Part shown: positions 47,779 to 56,738 of the stretch, one piece after another
How positions within the stretch are numbered: the stretch's first letter is position 1
Layout of the letters: each line of letters starts with the position of its first letter
NCBI RefSeq assembly: GCF_019711685.1
Contig: NZ_JAIGYQ010000001.1
Span: 278,500 to 342,499, forward strand
DNA: 64,000 bases
From: Helicobacter turcicus
GTDB lineage: Bacteria > Campylobacterota > Campylobacteria > Campylobacterales > Helicobacteraceae
Direction of reading: 5' to 3'
Made by a program: the position numbers and the translations under genes
Notes under the pieces: model-generated
The model's database searches: none
Told to the model about the DNA's origin: nothing
The model's input: the letters and a program-made list of their open reading frames with translations, nothing else

Positions 47779-48901
47779 ATTTTAACTCCTCAGGTTTATC
47801 TTTTTTAGAAACGAGTTGTTTTGTTAAACGCACCCCAAGCGATGTTCCAATCACCAGCAATTTACACTCACTTGTTACAAGCGTATCACCATTTGGCATT
47901 GAGATAAATTTTCCATCTTTTTGCGTGATTCCAACAATAGAAGTTTGCGTAATCTCACGCACATGCGCTTCTTTTAATTTCTTTAACACAAGCCAAGAAT
48001 AACGTGGCACTACAATTTCTTCTAAATCAAGCGGTGTATCTTTTTGGTAAGCAAAGCGCTCTAGCAAATTTTCCATATCTGGGCGGGTTGCCATTGCATT
48101 AACACGTTGGGCAAAAAGTTTCGCTGGAGAAACCACGCAATCTGCCCCTAATTTTTTTAACTTTTCCTCATCTTCATTCGTGTTTGCATTTCCAATAATA
48201 AAATAAGGCTTTCTTCCAAGCTCACGCTCATACAAGCGCACAGAAGCAATTTGAGCAATATTATCTGCAATACTACTAGATAACGTAATCACGCCTCTAG
48301 CACTGGATAAATGACACTTTAGCATTGCAATTTCTGTATGCGGGTCTTCATTGATAAAAAACGGATAGCGATATTTCTGTGCGATATCCTCTAGTGCATC
48401 GTTGTTATCAACCACTACAAAAGGAATATGAGCTTCTCTAAACTGCTGAGAAAGCTGAATTGTATATTCATTATGGTAGCAAATAATGAAATGGTTTTTT
48501 AAACGCGCAATTCTGTAAATCATATTGCGTTCCTTAATAATTGGGATAAGCTTACCTCTATTTAGCACATCAATAACACTAATCACACAAAAACTTAAAA
48601 CAGCCGAACCTGCCATCATCACAACAGCAGTATAAAACACATCTAAGCCGTCAAATTCACTTTCTTTGAGTGCGCCAAAGCCTGTTGTGGTAAAAGTATA
48701 GGAAGCCTGAAAAAATGCATCAATTAAACTATAACCTGTAACAACAACATAACCTAAAGTGCTAAGCAGTAAGCCTGCAAAAAGTAACAAAAAAGGTGCT
48801 CGGAAAGGCTTTAACTGCTCATAGAGCAACCCAGACATATCAATATCTGGCTTTTGTGTTCCTTCCCAATGGAGAAATTTTTTGAGCTTATTAAAAGCCA
48901 C
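47771..48901 (-). CDS. Potassium channel with RCK (TrkA-N) domain, HpKchA-like
   Basis: Inner-membrane K+ channel gated by a cytoplasmic RCK domain. The first ~120 residues hold two transmembrane helices around the selectivity filter ([18 protein letters not shown] in place of the classical TVGYG). The Rossmann-like RCK domain begins near [13 protein letters not shown], and a TrkA-C-like part ends the chain. The 376 residues and neighbouring rpmB match HP0490 (HpKchA). The start is GTG at 48901 with only a weak ribosome binding site, so a small uncertainty remains about it. Confidence 0.87.
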   Translation of the reverse strand: MAFNKLKKFLHWEGTQKPDIDMSGLLYEQLKPFRAPFLLLFAGLLLSTLGYVVVTGYSLIDAFFQASYTFTTTGFGALKESEFDGLDVFYTAVVMMAGSAVLSFCVISVIDVLNRGKLIPIIKERNMIYRIARLKNHFIICYHNEYTIQLSQQFREAHIPFVVVDNNDALEDIAQKYRYPFFINEDPHTEIAMLKCHLSSARGVITLSSSIADNIAQIASVRLYERELGRKPYFIIGNANTNEDEEKLKKLGADCVVSPAKLFAQRVNAMATRPDMENLLERFAYQKDTPLDLEEIVVPRYSWLVLKKLKEAHVREITQTSIVGITQKDGKFISMPNGDTLVTSECKLLVIGTSLGVRLTKQLVSKKDKPEELKYV

Positions 48902-48920
48902 AGCCCAATCTTATGCAGGA

Positions 48921-49109
48921 TTAAGAGCGTTTTTTCATTGTGCGCAATGTAGAAGCAGCAATTCTAACTTTCATTGTCCTGCCATCTTCTAGCTTAATTC
49001 TAACTGTCCTTAAGTTTGGTAAATTTCGCTTTTTTGTCTTATTATTTGCATGGCTTACATTATTACCAACCATTGGACCCTTGCCTGTAAAAAAACATTT
49101 TCTTGCCAT
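48921..49109 (-). CDS. rpmB: 50S ribosomal protein L28
   Basis: Large-subunit ribosomal protein. The 62 residues begin [27 protein letters not shown], the L28 signature, and end in a basic tail. Two cysteines of the zinc-binding type are not both present (only C5), so it is the zinc-independent form. ATG follows GGATAA. The stop is 19 bases before the potassium channel start. Confidence 0.95.
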   Translation of the reverse strand: MARKCFFTGKGPMVGNNVSHANNKTKKRNLPNLRTVRIKLEDGRTMKVRIAASTLRTMKKRS

Positions 49110-49141
49110 TTTTTATCCTTCAAAATTGCTTTAAACCCGTG

Positions 49142-49147
49142 ATTCTA
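49142..49147 (-). promoter_or_regulatory. Putative -10 box (TAGAAT) for rpmB
   Basis: GGTAGAATC on the minus strand, 32 bases before the rpmB ATG, in the gap after the flavoprotein gene. Confidence 0.45.
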
Positions 49148-49175
49148 CCTAAAGCTAAATATTAGAAAGCTTAAA

Positions 49176-50135
49176 TTAATTTAGCCTTTTTTTAATCTCT
49201 TGCACAATATCAAATCCATGATTTAGTGCTGCTGCAATAGAACCACCATTTTTATACAAAATATCCCCTGCAATATAGATTCCATCCACAGAACTATGGT
49301 GTTTTTCATCGGTAACTGGCACACCATCACTATCTAGAGAAACTCCACATTTACGCAAGAAATCCACTGGTGCCATTCCACCAATCGCATAAATCACACG
49401 ATCAAATACTAAGCTTGTAGAATCCATAAAATTTACTTTTACCTTACCATTTTCGTCTTCTAAGCTTTCAATATCTACACCCAATTTTGGAGTAATTTTG
49501 CCACTTTTAAAGCATTGTGTAAGATTTTCTTGATTTGTTTCATTAATCCTAGAAAACTCAACTTTACGATAATTTAACATTACAGGATTTGTTTCACTTA
49601 ATACACAAGCATACTCCACAGCAGAGTTTCCACCTCCCACAATTAAGATATTCTCGCCATCTACACAACTATTTGCATTAAAATTTACTATATTCTTAAT
49701 GCTATTTGGAATAGGATAACTAGGTTTATTAGGTTGTCCCATTTTGCCAATAGAGATAACAATAAACTTTGCCTTTACCATAATATTTTTTGTTGTATGA
49801 ATCACAAAATACTCACCTTCTTTATTAACTGACTCCACTTCTGTCTGAAAATGCGCTTCCACACCATTTTCTTGAATGATTTTATCAAAAAGATCTAACG
49901 TGCTTTCTTTTGTCCCATCGCAAAAATAAATGTGCCCATTTAACTCGATCTTTTGACCTTTGTAATCCTTATCTACGCGCTTATTATCCTTATAAAACTT
50001 GCGGATTGTCGTAGAATGTCCCTCACCTTTTTCAAACAAAACCACATCTTTAATCCCAAGTATTAGCGATTCCACCGCTGAAGCGATTCCACCTGGACCA
50101 CCACCGATAATTGCAATATTATAAAGTTTTTTCAT
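49176..50135 (-). CDS. FAD/NAD(P)-dependent oxidoreductase, thioredoxin-reductase-like fold without CxxC
   Basis: A 319-residue flavoprotein with an N-terminal FAD site (IAIIGGGPGGIASAVE, residues 7-22), a second nucleotide motif for NAD(P) (ILIVGGGNSAVEYA near residue 163) and the C-terminal FAD segment GIYIAGDILYKNGGSIAAALNHG. It resembles YpdA-type proteins and a second TrxR-like protein in Helicobacter, but the redox CxxC pair of thioredoxin reductase is missing. The physiological substrate is unknown. The ATG overlaps the ccoS stop by four bases, and ccoS overlaps maf, so the three form one operon. Confidence 0.85.
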   Translation of the reverse strand: MKKLYNIAIIGGGPGGIASAVESLILGIKDVVLFEKGEGHSTTIRKFYKDNKRVDKDYKGQKIELNGHIYFCDGTKESTLDLFDKIIQENGVEAHFQTEVESVNKEGEYFVIHTTKNIMVKAKFIVISIGKMGQPNKPSYPIPNSIKNIVNFNANSCVDGENILIVGGGNSAVEYACVLSETNPVMLNYRKVEFSRINETNQENLTQCFKSGKITPKLGVDIESLEDENGKVKVNFMDSTSLVFDRVIYAIGGMAPVDFLRKCGVSLDSDGVPVTDEKHHSSVDGIYIAGDILYKNGGSIAAALNHGFDIVQEIKKRLN

Positions 50136-50323
50136 TGATTATCCTTTGTTTTTTGGTTTGCTATGTGACGTAAATCCTCTTCACTATCAAATAAAACGCC
50201 TTGCATCATTTTTTTTTCATCATCAAACTGCCCATTTTTCAAGCCCCACAGAAACGCAATTAGTCCAATTAGTCCAATCACGATTGAAGTTGCGAGCATT
50301 ACAGCAACCATTGTAGTATTCAT
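50132..50323 (-). CDS. ccoS: cbb3-type cytochrome oxidase maturation protein CcoS
   Basis: Small membrane protein needed for cofactor insertion into cbb3 oxidase. The 63 residues have one hydrophobic helix (residues ~8-28) followed by the FLWGLKNGQFDDEKKMMQGVLFDSE segment characteristic of CcoS. ATG overlaps the maf stop and the stop overlaps the flavoprotein start. The oxidase structural genes are not in this window. Confidence 0.87.
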   Translation of the reverse strand: MNTTMVAVMLATSIVIGLIGLIAFLWGLKNGQFDDEKKMMQGVLFDSEEDLRHIANQKTKDNQ

Positions 50324-50886
50324 CGCATATCCTTTAAAAATGGTAGCAAAGCTTCAATGTGTAATCCCATTGCATTGTGCGTAGAGCCAATTTGCTTTTT
50401 AATGAAGCCTTTATGGAATCCTTCCACCATAACAGCTCCCGCCTTGCCCTTCCAAAGCCCACTTTGCAAATACGATTCTATTTCACTTTGCCCAAAATAT
50501 TCCAACTCATAATGTGTCGCGCTTAAATCCATATAATAAAACGCTTCACAATGTAAAATAGCACAACTAATCACACTTAAGATTTTTCCGCTTTGCGCCT
50601 CTAAAAATGCAAATGCTTGAGCCTCATTCTTAGCTTTGCGTTGCAAGATTCCATTACAGCTAACAACACTATCTGCAATTAATAGCGGAATTTCTAAGCC
50701 ATAGCATTCAAGCGCACTTTTGTATTTTCCAAGAGCTGCGACATAGGCAAAGACTTTTGGAGATTCTATCTTTAAAGTCATCTCCAAAATCTCTTCATCA
50801 AAACCATTATCACTCACAACAAAAGGAATTCCAAAGCTTCTTAAAATCTCTTGACGCACTTTAGAAGTTGAGCATAAACGCAACAT
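50320..50886 (-). CDS. maf: Maf-family nucleotide pyrophosphatase
   Basis: House-cleaning phosphatase of modified nucleoside triphosphates, once described as a septum formation inhibitor. The 188 residues show the N-terminal LCSTSKVRQEILRSFGIPF segment, LLIADSVVSCNG near residue 66 with the catalytic aspartate, and YLQSGLWKGKAGAVMVEG, the family C-terminal motif (usually GEWxGKAGAYGIQG). The motif variants differ from dTTP-type Maf, so the preferred nucleotide is not predicted. ATG follows GAGGATTT; a TATAAT box lies 35 bases upstream. Confidence 0.88.
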   Translation of the reverse strand: MLRLCSTSKVRQEILRSFGIPFVVSDNGFDEEILEMTLKIESPKVFAYVAALGKYKSALECYGLEIPLLIADSVVSCNGILQRKAKNEAQAFAFLEAQSGKILSVISCAILHCEAFYYMDLSATHYELEYFGQSEIESYLQSGLWKGKAGAVMVEGFHKGFIKKQIGSTHNAMGLHIEALLPFLKDMR

Positions 50887-50921
50887 AAATCCTCTTTAAT
50901 GCTTTATAAGGTAAGTTGGGA

Positions 50922-50927
50922 ATTATA
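50922..50927 (-). promoter_or_regulatory. Putative -10 box (TATAAT) for maf-ccoS-flavoprotein
   Basis: GTTATAATTC on the minus strand, 35 bases before the maf ATG, in the 73-base gap after acpS. Confidence 0.5.
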
Positions 50928-50959
50928 ACTTTTTTAAAATTATAAAATAATAAGGCTTA

Positions 50960-51319
50960 TTAACTTTGTAAGCTTACTGCTACAACTGCAATCGCAAATC
51001 CTCCATCATGCGAGATAGAAAGACTTAAATCCTGCACCTTAAAATAATCTAATTTTTCTGAAGTTAATTGCAATAAAGGCGCACCTTTGGTGCTTTTTGA
51101 AAGTAAAATATCATGGAATCCCAACTCTTTTCCAATTCCACATTTTAAAGCTTTAGCGCAAGCTTCCTTTGCCGCAAAAAAGCCTGCAATGTTTGAAGGG
51201 GTTTTCACAAGAGAAATCTCAGAATCGCTTAAAAAACGCCTAAGCCCCCGTGTTTTAAACCTCTTAGCAAACGCTTCTATGCGTTCTATGCTAACAATAT
51301 CAACTCCTACACACAGCAT
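50960..51319 (-). CDS. acpS: Holo-[acyl-carrier-protein] synthase
   Basis: Transfers phosphopantetheine from CoA to acyl carrier protein, activating fatty acid synthesis. The 119 residues contain GVDIVSIERIE at the N-terminus with the metal-binding aspartate, and FFAAKEACAKALKCGIG near residue 48, the two signature motifs; LSISHDGGFAIAVV lies near the end. ATG follows the fliL stop after three bases. The fliL-acpS pair is also found in H. pylori. Confidence 0.94.
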   Translation of the reverse strand: MLCVGVDIVSIERIEAFAKRFKTRGLRRFLSDSEISLVKTPSNIAGFFAAKEACAKALKCGIGKELGFHDILLSKSTKGAPLLQLTSEKLDYFKVQDLSLSISHDGGFAIAVVAVSLQS

Positions 51320-51322
51320 AAA

Positions 51323-51865
51323 CTACTGCACAACAAATTCTGTAAAAAACATATTTGCAACTCTACCATCCACTAAAAATTCGTTAATGCGACCCATTAG
51401 CTCTTCTTTAAGTTTTTGCTTACCCTTAGTCGTTTGCACTTCTTCAAATGTCTTAGAACTTAGAATCGTAATTACCGTATCACGCAATACATCACGCTTT
51501 GTATCAAGCTCTGCTTGCATTTCAGGAATACTCAATTCTAGAGCAATAGAAGTTTTCAAATAACGCTTCCCTCCTCCAGATGCAAGCAAATTCACAATAA
51601 ATTGATCTAGCGGATACATCGGACCTACGCTTAACAAACTACTATTTGGATTGGCTACACTACCTTTGTTTGCTGCACTTTGTTGTGCTTGTGGTGCTGC
51701 ACCTCCTTCTGCTGCTGGCTCATCACCGCCACTAAAAATTAAGATTCCAACCACAATTAAAATAATCAACAACAACGCAACCACGCCAATGATGATAAAT
51801 AAAATCATTTTATTTTGTTTCAAACCATCTAGCTTTGAGGGCTTTTTCTCTTCTTCTTCAGCCAT
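51323..51865 (-). CDS. fliL: Flagellar basal body protein FliL
   Basis: Single-pass inner-membrane protein around the flagellar stator units. The 180 residues have a cytoplasmic charged N-terminus (EEEEKKPSKLDG), one transmembrane helix at about 20-42, a flexible Ala/Gly/Ser-rich linker, and the periplasmic domain beginning YPLDQFIVNLLASGGGKRYLKTSIALEL; GRVANMFFTEFVVQ ends it. ATG follows GGAGAG. A TATAAT box lies at 51893-51898. Confidence 0.93.
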   Translation of the reverse strand: MAEEEEKKPSKLDGLKQNKMILFIIIGVVALLLIILIVVGILIFSGGDEPAAEGGAAPQAQQSAANKGSVANPNSSLLSVGPMYPLDQFIVNLLASGGGKRYLKTSIALELSIPEMQAELDTKRDVLRDTVITILSSKTFEEVQTTKGKQKLKEELMGRINEFLVDGRVANMFFTEFVVQ

Positions 51866-51892
51866 ACACTCTCCTTATAAATTAAATTGCGT

Positions 51893-51898
51893 ATTATA
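51893..51898 (-). promoter_or_regulatory. Putative -10 box (TATAAT) for fliL-acpS
   Basis: AGTATAATACGC on the minus strand, 27 bases before the fliL ATG, directly beyond the pheA stop. Confidence 0.55.
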
Positions 51899-51899
51899 C

Positions 51900-52961
51900 T
51901 TAGTTTTTTAAATAACTTCCAAGCCACTTTAGGGCATTTGGATAACGTTGGAATAATGTGCCCACATTTGCATCATCAATATGCCCATCAATATCTATAA
52001 AAAAGCAATAGTTAAAGTCACTGCCAGAAACCGGACGCGATTGAATGAAAGTCATATTGATATTTAAATCCTTAATATCATAAAGCAAGTGGTAGAGCGC
52101 ACCTGGACGATCTGCATTTGCCAAGCTTGCATATAATGAGGTTTTATCTCTTCCGCTACGTTGGTTTTTAAAATTACTTACAATAATAAAACGTGTTTTA
52201 TTCCATGAATTATCCTCAATATTTTCAAAAAGCACTGGAACATTATAAAGCTTTGCGGCAATGTGAGAGCAAATTGCTGCACATTTTGGATTCTCTGCCG
52301 CAAGTTGCGCAGCACGTGCAGTAGAATCTACGGGTATCCTTTGAATATGGTCTAAAGAATGCTCACTTAAAAAATTAGAACACTGCCCAAATGCAATATC
52401 CTTAGAATAAATCGTTTCAATATCCTTTATGCTCTGCGCAGTGCTTGCAAAACAATGATGGATTGGCATATAAATCTCTGCGACGATTTTTAGCTCCGTA
52501 TCCTTTAGCAAATCTAACGTCTCACCAACTGCTCCGTTTTGATTATTCTCAATAGGAATCACAGCATAACTTGCACGACGATTTTCCACGCTTTTAATAG
52601 CTTGTGTAATTGTATTATGTGAAAAATACTCACACATTGCCCCAAAGCGACTTTCTGCTGCTTGATGCGTATAGCTCCCAAGTGGTCCAAGATAGGCTAC
52701 ACGTTCTGGTAATTCAAGATTCCGACTCACCGCAAAAATCTCTAAATAAATCGCCTCAACAGCAGTTTTATCAAGCAATAAAGATTTCTTAGAATTTAAG
52801 CGATCTATAATCTCTCTTTCTCTTTCTGGACGATAAATGGGAACATTGCTTTGTATTTTTGCCTTACCAATGCGTTTGACAATCTCCATTCTTTTTTCTA
52901 AAAGTTCTAAAATGCTATCATCAATCCCATCAATTTCTGCCCTAAAATGCTGTAAATTCAC
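51900..52961 (-). CDS. pheA: Chorismate mutase/prephenate dehydratase (P-protein)
   Basis: Bifunctional enzyme of phenylalanine synthesis. Residues 1-85 are the chorismate mutase domain (EIDGIDDSILELLEKRMEIVKRIGKAK), followed by prephenate dehydratase (YLGPLGSYTHQAAE near 95; NKTRFIIVS, the catalytic TRF, near 255) and a C-terminal ACT domain for feedback control (LYASLANADRPGALYHLL). Two GTG codons are possible; the first overlaps the AAGGAG site, so I use GTG at 52961 (353 residues). It follows lysA by nine bases. Confidence 0.94.
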   Translation of the reverse strand: MNLQHFRAEIDGIDDSILELLEKRMEIVKRIGKAKIQSNVPIYRPEREREIIDRLNSKKSLLLDKTAVEAIYLEIFAVSRNLELPERVAYLGPLGSYTHQAAESRFGAMCEYFSHNTITQAIKSVENRRASYAVIPIENNQNGAVGETLDLLKDTELKIVAEIYMPIHHCFASTAQSIKDIETIYSKDIAFGQCSNFLSEHSLDHIQRIPVDSTARAAQLAAENPKCAAICSHIAAKLYNVPVLFENIEDNSWNKTRFIIVSNFKNQRSGRDKTSLYASLANADRPGALYHLLYDIKDLNINMTFIQSRPVSGSDFNYCFFIDIDGHIDDANVGTLFQRYPNALKWLGSYLKN

Positions 52962-52970
52962 AACCACTCC

Positions 52971-54236
52971 TTATAAATACTCTTTCTCTAACGCAATTAG
53001 ATCCTCAAAACACTCTCTTTTACGTACTAAACGCATTTCTCCACCCTCAATTGCCACCTCTGCACATCTTGGACGCGTATTATAATTACTTGCCATACTA
53101 AAACCATACGCTCCCGCACTTAAAATTGCCAAAATATCACCTTGCTCTAGCAATGGTAGAGAAATGTTTTTACCCAAATAATCCCCACTCTCACAAATAG
53201 GTCCTACAATATCTACTTGATAACTAGCAGATTCCGCATTTGGATTTTTAAGGGAGAGAATTTGATGGTAAGCCTCATAAAGACTAGGTCGTATTAAATC
53301 ATTCATTGCTCCATCTACAATAACAAAGTGCTTACCTTGATTTTCTTTTTGGTAAAGCACCTTAGTTAAAAACACTCCACTATTCCCCACAATAAATCTA
53401 CCCGGCTCACAAACAATCGTTACATCAAGTCCGCGTAACTCCTCTAAAATCGCTTGTGCATAATCATAAAGATCAATCGTGTTCTCTTTGCTATAAGCAA
53501 TACCAATCCCACCACCAATATCAAAGAATTTAATACCAATCTTAAGTGCTAAAAGACTCCGCGTAAGCTGTGCAATTTTTTGCGCAGATTCTGCAATAGG
53601 TTTTAGTTTTGTGATCTGACTACCAATATGAAAATGGATTCCAATAGGCTCTAAAAACTTTGCATTATGCGCATACAGATACATTCCTTTAGCTTCCTCA
53701 ATACTCACACCAAATTTATTTTCTTTTAATCCCGTAGAAATATAAGGGTGTGTTTGGGGGTCAATATCGGGATTTACACGGATTGAAACTCTCGCAGGAA
53801 TTCCTAATTCCTTAGAACAAGCTTCTATGCGCAACATTTCCTCTTTGCCTTCTACATTGATAAACAAGATTCCAAGTTTAATGGCTTCTTTGATTTCACA
53901 ATCCTGCTTTCCAACACCGCTATAAATAATCTTATATTTTGGAATCCCAGCCATTATCGCTCGCTTAATCTCCCCTAAAGACACGCAATCTGCCCCACTC
54001 TCCAAACTTGCAAGTTTTTTAATCACACTCAAATTAGAGTTTGCCTTTAACGCATAGCAGACTAATGCCTTTCTACCAGAAAATGCCTGTTTTAGCTCAT
54101 TAAAACGCTTTTGAATCCTATCTAAATCATACACATACAAAGGCGTATTAAACCTATCTGCTGCCTCTTGCAATAATTCTTTTTTGAAATTCCCGCTAAG
54201 CTGTGGAGTATTTAACTCCTCTGTATTATTCATCAT
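52971..54236 (-). CDS. lysA: Diaminopimelate decarboxylase
   Basis: PLP enzyme making lysine from meso-diaminopimelate. The cofactor lysine is in VCYALKANSN near residue 63, with FDIGGGIGIAY near residue 245 and EPGRFIVGNSG near residue 288; CESGDYLG near residue 355 is the substrate-side loop. Length is 421, slightly longer than usual because of an N-terminal stretch before FNTPLYVYDLD; tandem ATG codons begin it. Its promoter is likely at 54262-54267. Confidence 0.95.
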   Translation of the reverse strand: MMNNTEELNTPQLSGNFKKELLQEAADRFNTPLYVYDLDRIQKRFNELKQAFSGRKALVCYALKANSNLSVIKKLASLESGADCVSLGEIKRAIMAGIPKYKIIYSGVGKQDCEIKEAIKLGILFINVEGKEEMLRIEACSKELGIPARVSIRVNPDIDPQTHPYISTGLKENKFGVSIEEAKGMYLYAHNAKFLEPIGIHFHIGSQITKLKPIAESAQKIAQLTRSLLALKIGIKFFDIGGGIGIAYSKENTIDLYDYAQAILEELRGLDVTIVCEPGRFIVGNSGVFLTKVLYQKENQGKHFVIVDGAMNDLIRPSLYEAYHQILSLKNPNAESASYQVDIVGPICESGDYLGKNISLPLLEQGDILAILSAGAYGFSMASNYNTRPRCAEVAIEGGEMRLVRKRECFEDLIALEKEYL

Positions 54237-54261
54237 TTACTCTTTAGTAACAAATTCTGTC

Positions 54262-54267
54262 ATTATA
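54262..54267 (-). promoter_or_regulatory. Putative -10 box (TATAAT) for lysA-pheA
   Basis: TTATTATAATGAC on the minus strand, 25 bases before the lysA ATG, in the short gap after the ABC ATPase gene. Confidence 0.55.
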
Positions 54268-54296
54268 ATAAAAAACACCTTAAAAATTAGGCTTTT

Positions 54297-55133
54297 TTAA
54301 TGTTTAATATGGCTTAAAAAATACTGCAATCGCTCACTTTTTGGGGAGTTAAAAAAACTTTTTGGTGCAGAATCTTCCAAAATTTCTCCCCCTTCCATGA
54401 ACAAAACGCGTGTAGCAACTTCCCTAGCAAAGCCCATTTCATGCGTTACACAAACCATACTCATTCCTTCATTTGCTACACTTTTCATAAGTTCTAGAAC
54501 ACCACCTACCATCTCTGGATCTAGCGCACTGGTTGGCTCATCAAAAAGCATAACTTCAGGCTTCATTGCCAACGCCCTTGCAATAGCGATTCTTTGTTTT
54601 TGTCCGCCACTTAAGCGTGAGGGGTATTCATGTGCCTTATCATACAAACCAACACGTGCTAAAAGTGCAAGGGCTTGCTCTTTTGCCTCCTCTTGTGTAG
54701 CACGTTTTAATTGCACAGGAGCAAGCGTGATATTCTCAAGCACGGTGAGATTATTAAACAAATTGAAATGCTGGAATACCATTCCTATTTTTGTGCGCGC
54801 TAGATTGATATCAATGCGATATTTTTTATCATATTCCCTAATTGCTTTCTCCAACGCCCAACCCTTAAGCTTAGCTAACTCTGGGTAAAACTCAATGCTT
54901 AGATTAGAAATTCTTTGATTATCTAGCCAAATCTCTCCACCATCTAAAGATTCTAAAAGATTCAAGCAGCGTAAAAATGTGCTTTTTCCACTTCCGCTAG
55001 GTCCCACAATGACAACTTTTTCTCCACGTTTAAAATCCACATTTAAACCATTAAAGACTATCTTTTCTTGCCTGAGAGACTTTATTTGCACATTTTCATA
55101 ATATTTTTTAACAAGATTTCTAACGCTTATCAC
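54297..55133 (-). CDS. Polar amino-acid ABC transporter, ATP-binding protein
   Basis: ATPase of an amino-acid importer. Walker A GPSGSGKST at residues 44-52, Q-loop MVFQHFNLF near 118, signature LSGGQKQR near 170 and Walker B VMLFDEPTSALDPE near 192. The usual length of this GlnQ/HisP group is about 240-256; here there are 278 residues because of an insertion between Walker A and the Q-loop (about residues 76-108). GTG start at 55133 overlaps the permease stop by 14 bases. The substrate is a polar amino acid, not further resolved. Confidence 0.9.
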   Translation of the reverse strand: MISVRNLVKKYYENVQIKSLRQEKIVFNGLNVDFKRGEKVVIVGPSGSGKSTFLRCLNLLESLDGGEIWLDNQRISNLSIEFYPELAKLKGWALEKAIREYDKKYRIDINLARTKIGMVFQHFNLFNNLTVLENITLAPVQLKRATQEEAKEQALALLARVGLYDKAHEYPSRLSGGQKQRIAIARALAMKPEVMLFDEPTSALDPEMVGGVLELMKSVANEGMSMVCVTHEMGFAREVATRVLFMEGGEILEDSAPKSFFNSPKSERLQYFLSHIKH

Positions 55134-55818
55134 TTACTCTTAATCTCCCTTCGTATTTTTTCACGATAAAACTAGCCACCATTACAAGCATCAAATAACA
55201 AAACGCTAAGAAGAAATACGGAATCATATATTCATAGCTTGCGCTTCCAATAGTCTTAAATGCGTAGGTTAAATCATGAACTGTGACATAATTTGCCACA
55301 GAAGTTTCTTTTAAAAGCGTAATAAATTCATTACCTAAATTTGGCAACGCATTTTTTAGAGCTTGCGGAAAAACAACAAAGCGCATACTTTGCCCAGAAT
55401 TTAACCCTAAAGCCCTTGCCGCCTCATTTTGTCCGCTATCCACACTTAAGATTCCACCACGGATAATCTCACTCACATACGCTCCACTATTTAGCCCAAA
55501 AATCACAATTGCTACAAGCAATGCACTGCTTCCTGCAAGTCCTAAAAGTGGCAAAATCACAAAGTAAATAAAAAGTAACTGCACGACAATTGGCGTCCCT
55601 CTAAAAAAACCAACATAGAGTTTACCAAGCAAAACCAACGCATCTTCTAAGGTATTTTTATTCTCTTTTGTAAGTAAAATGGCTAATAATGTGCCAATCA
55701 CGATACCGATTAACAAACCACAAATAGCAAGTATAATAGTTACGCCAATCCCTTCTAGCACAAGCGCGTAGCCACCTTTTGTAATCAACTGATTATAAAA
55801 GATTTCTAATTTATCCAT
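55120..55818 (-). CDS. Polar amino-acid ABC transporter, permease
   Basis: Membrane permease of the HisM/GlnP type. The 232 residues hold five or six helices, and the EAA loop is seen in QNEAARALGLNSGQSMRFVVFPQALKNALPNLGNEF near residues 139-175, with GFFRGTPIVVQLLF near residue 74. ATG at 55818 lies 16 bases after the binding-protein stop; overlap with the ATPase gene suggests coupled translation. Confidence 0.92.
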   Translation of the reverse strand: MDKLEIFYNQLITKGGYALVLEGIGVTIILAICGLLIGIVIGTLLAILLTKENKNTLEDALVLLGKLYVGFFRGTPIVVQLLFIYFVILPLLGLAGSSALLVAIVIFGLNSGAYVSEIIRGGILSVDSGQNEAARALGLNSGQSMRFVVFPQALKNALPNLGNEFITLLKETSVANYVTVHDLTYAFKTIGSASYEYMIPYFFLAFCYLMLVMVASFIVKKYEGRLRVSDKR

Positions 55819-55834
55819 AACTTAATAAAAGCTC

Positions 55835-56617
55835 TTATTTGAAGTATTTTTGTATAATGGATTCTAGTGTGCCATCTTTTTTCATTGCATCAAGTACGTT
55901 ATTAATAGAATCCAAAAGCTCTTTATTTCCCTTTTTTACCGCAATTCCATATTGTTCTTGTGTCAGAGAGGCTAGAAGCACTTCTGTGCCTGCATTTGCC
56001 TTAGAGATGAGTTTTGCTGGAGCTTCATCTAAAATTACAATATCTACCTGCCCATTGACTAATGCGCTAACTGCGAGTGAACCATTCACAAAACTCTTAA
56101 CTTCCGCATTTGAAAATCCTACAAATCCCCAATCCTTATCGCCTTTAGCAAAAAATACTCCCGTTGTGCCCGTCTGCACACCAATTTTAATTTTATTTTT
56201 TTTAGAAATTGTGGCAATTAGTGCTTCTGCATCGCCACCAACTGCTTTAAGTTCAGCATTTTCACTTTTGATAATCACCACTTGATTTGCATTATAATAG
56301 GGTTTTGTAAAATCTGCCACTTTTAAACGTGTTGCATTAATTGTAAGCCCACTTGCAGCAAAGTCAGCATTACCACTACTTACAGCACTCATTACAGAAT
56401 CAAATTCCATATCTTTAATCTCAAGCTTTTTACCTAATCGTTTTGCAATTTCTTGGGATATTTCCATATCCACACCCTTATATTCTGGACCTTCTTTATA
56501 CTCAAAAGGCGGAAACTCCGCTGCAGTTGCAACCACTAATTTTTCATCACCCTTACAACCACTTATTCCAAGGCTCACAAAAGCTACTAAAATTCCAAAT
56601 AAAACTAAACGATACAT
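55835..56617 (-). CDS. Polar amino-acid ABC transporter, solute-binding lipoprotein
   Basis: Periplasmic binding lipoprotein, first gene of the three-gene ABC operon. The signal ends in LGISGCKG (lipobox), and the mature part begins VVATAAEFPPFEYKEG, typical of the polar amino-acid-binding family; SSGNADFAASGLTINATRLKVADFTKPYYN and GVQTGTTGVFFA are further family segments. Length 260. It is distinct from CjaA at 45.3 kb. The ligand is unknown. A TATAAT box lies 31 bases upstream. Confidence 0.9.
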   Translation of the reverse strand: MYRLVLFGILVAFVSLGISGCKGDEKLVVATAAEFPPFEYKEGPEYKGVDMEISQEIAKRLGKKLEIKDMEFDSVMSAVSSGNADFAASGLTINATRLKVADFTKPYYNANQVVIIKSENAELKAVGGDAEALIATISKKNKIKIGVQTGTTGVFFAKGDKDWGFVGFSNAEVKSFVNGSLAVSALVNGQVDIVILDEAPAKLISKANAGTEVLLASLTQEQYGIAVKKGNKELLDSINNVLDAMKKDGTLESIIQKYFK

Positions 56618-56648
56618 AGCACAACCCTTATTAATAAAATAAGCGGAG

Positions 56649-56654
56649 ATTATA
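56649..56654 (-). promoter_or_regulatory. Putative -10 box (TATAAT) for the amino-acid ABC operon
   Basis: GCTATAATCTCC on the minus strand, 31 bases before the binding-protein ATG. Confidence 0.55.
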
Positions 56655-56705
56655 GCAAAATTCCTAAGTGTTTTGTTAAAGAGATTCTATATGAGTTATA
56701 CGGAG

Positions 56706-56734
56706 AATACAGAATCTAAATTAGATTCTGTATT
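56706..56734 (-). terminator. Long hairpin after the first chemoreceptor gene
   Basis: AATACAGAATCTAA (56706-56719) and TTAGATTCTGTATT (56721-56734) are perfectly complementary over 14 bases (13 pairs plus a small loop in practice). It starts a few bases after the stop at 56739 on the minus strand. There is no T-run after it on that strand, but the plus-strand side has TTTATTTAGATTTTTTT. Confidence 0.6.
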
Positions 56735-56738
56735 TTAT

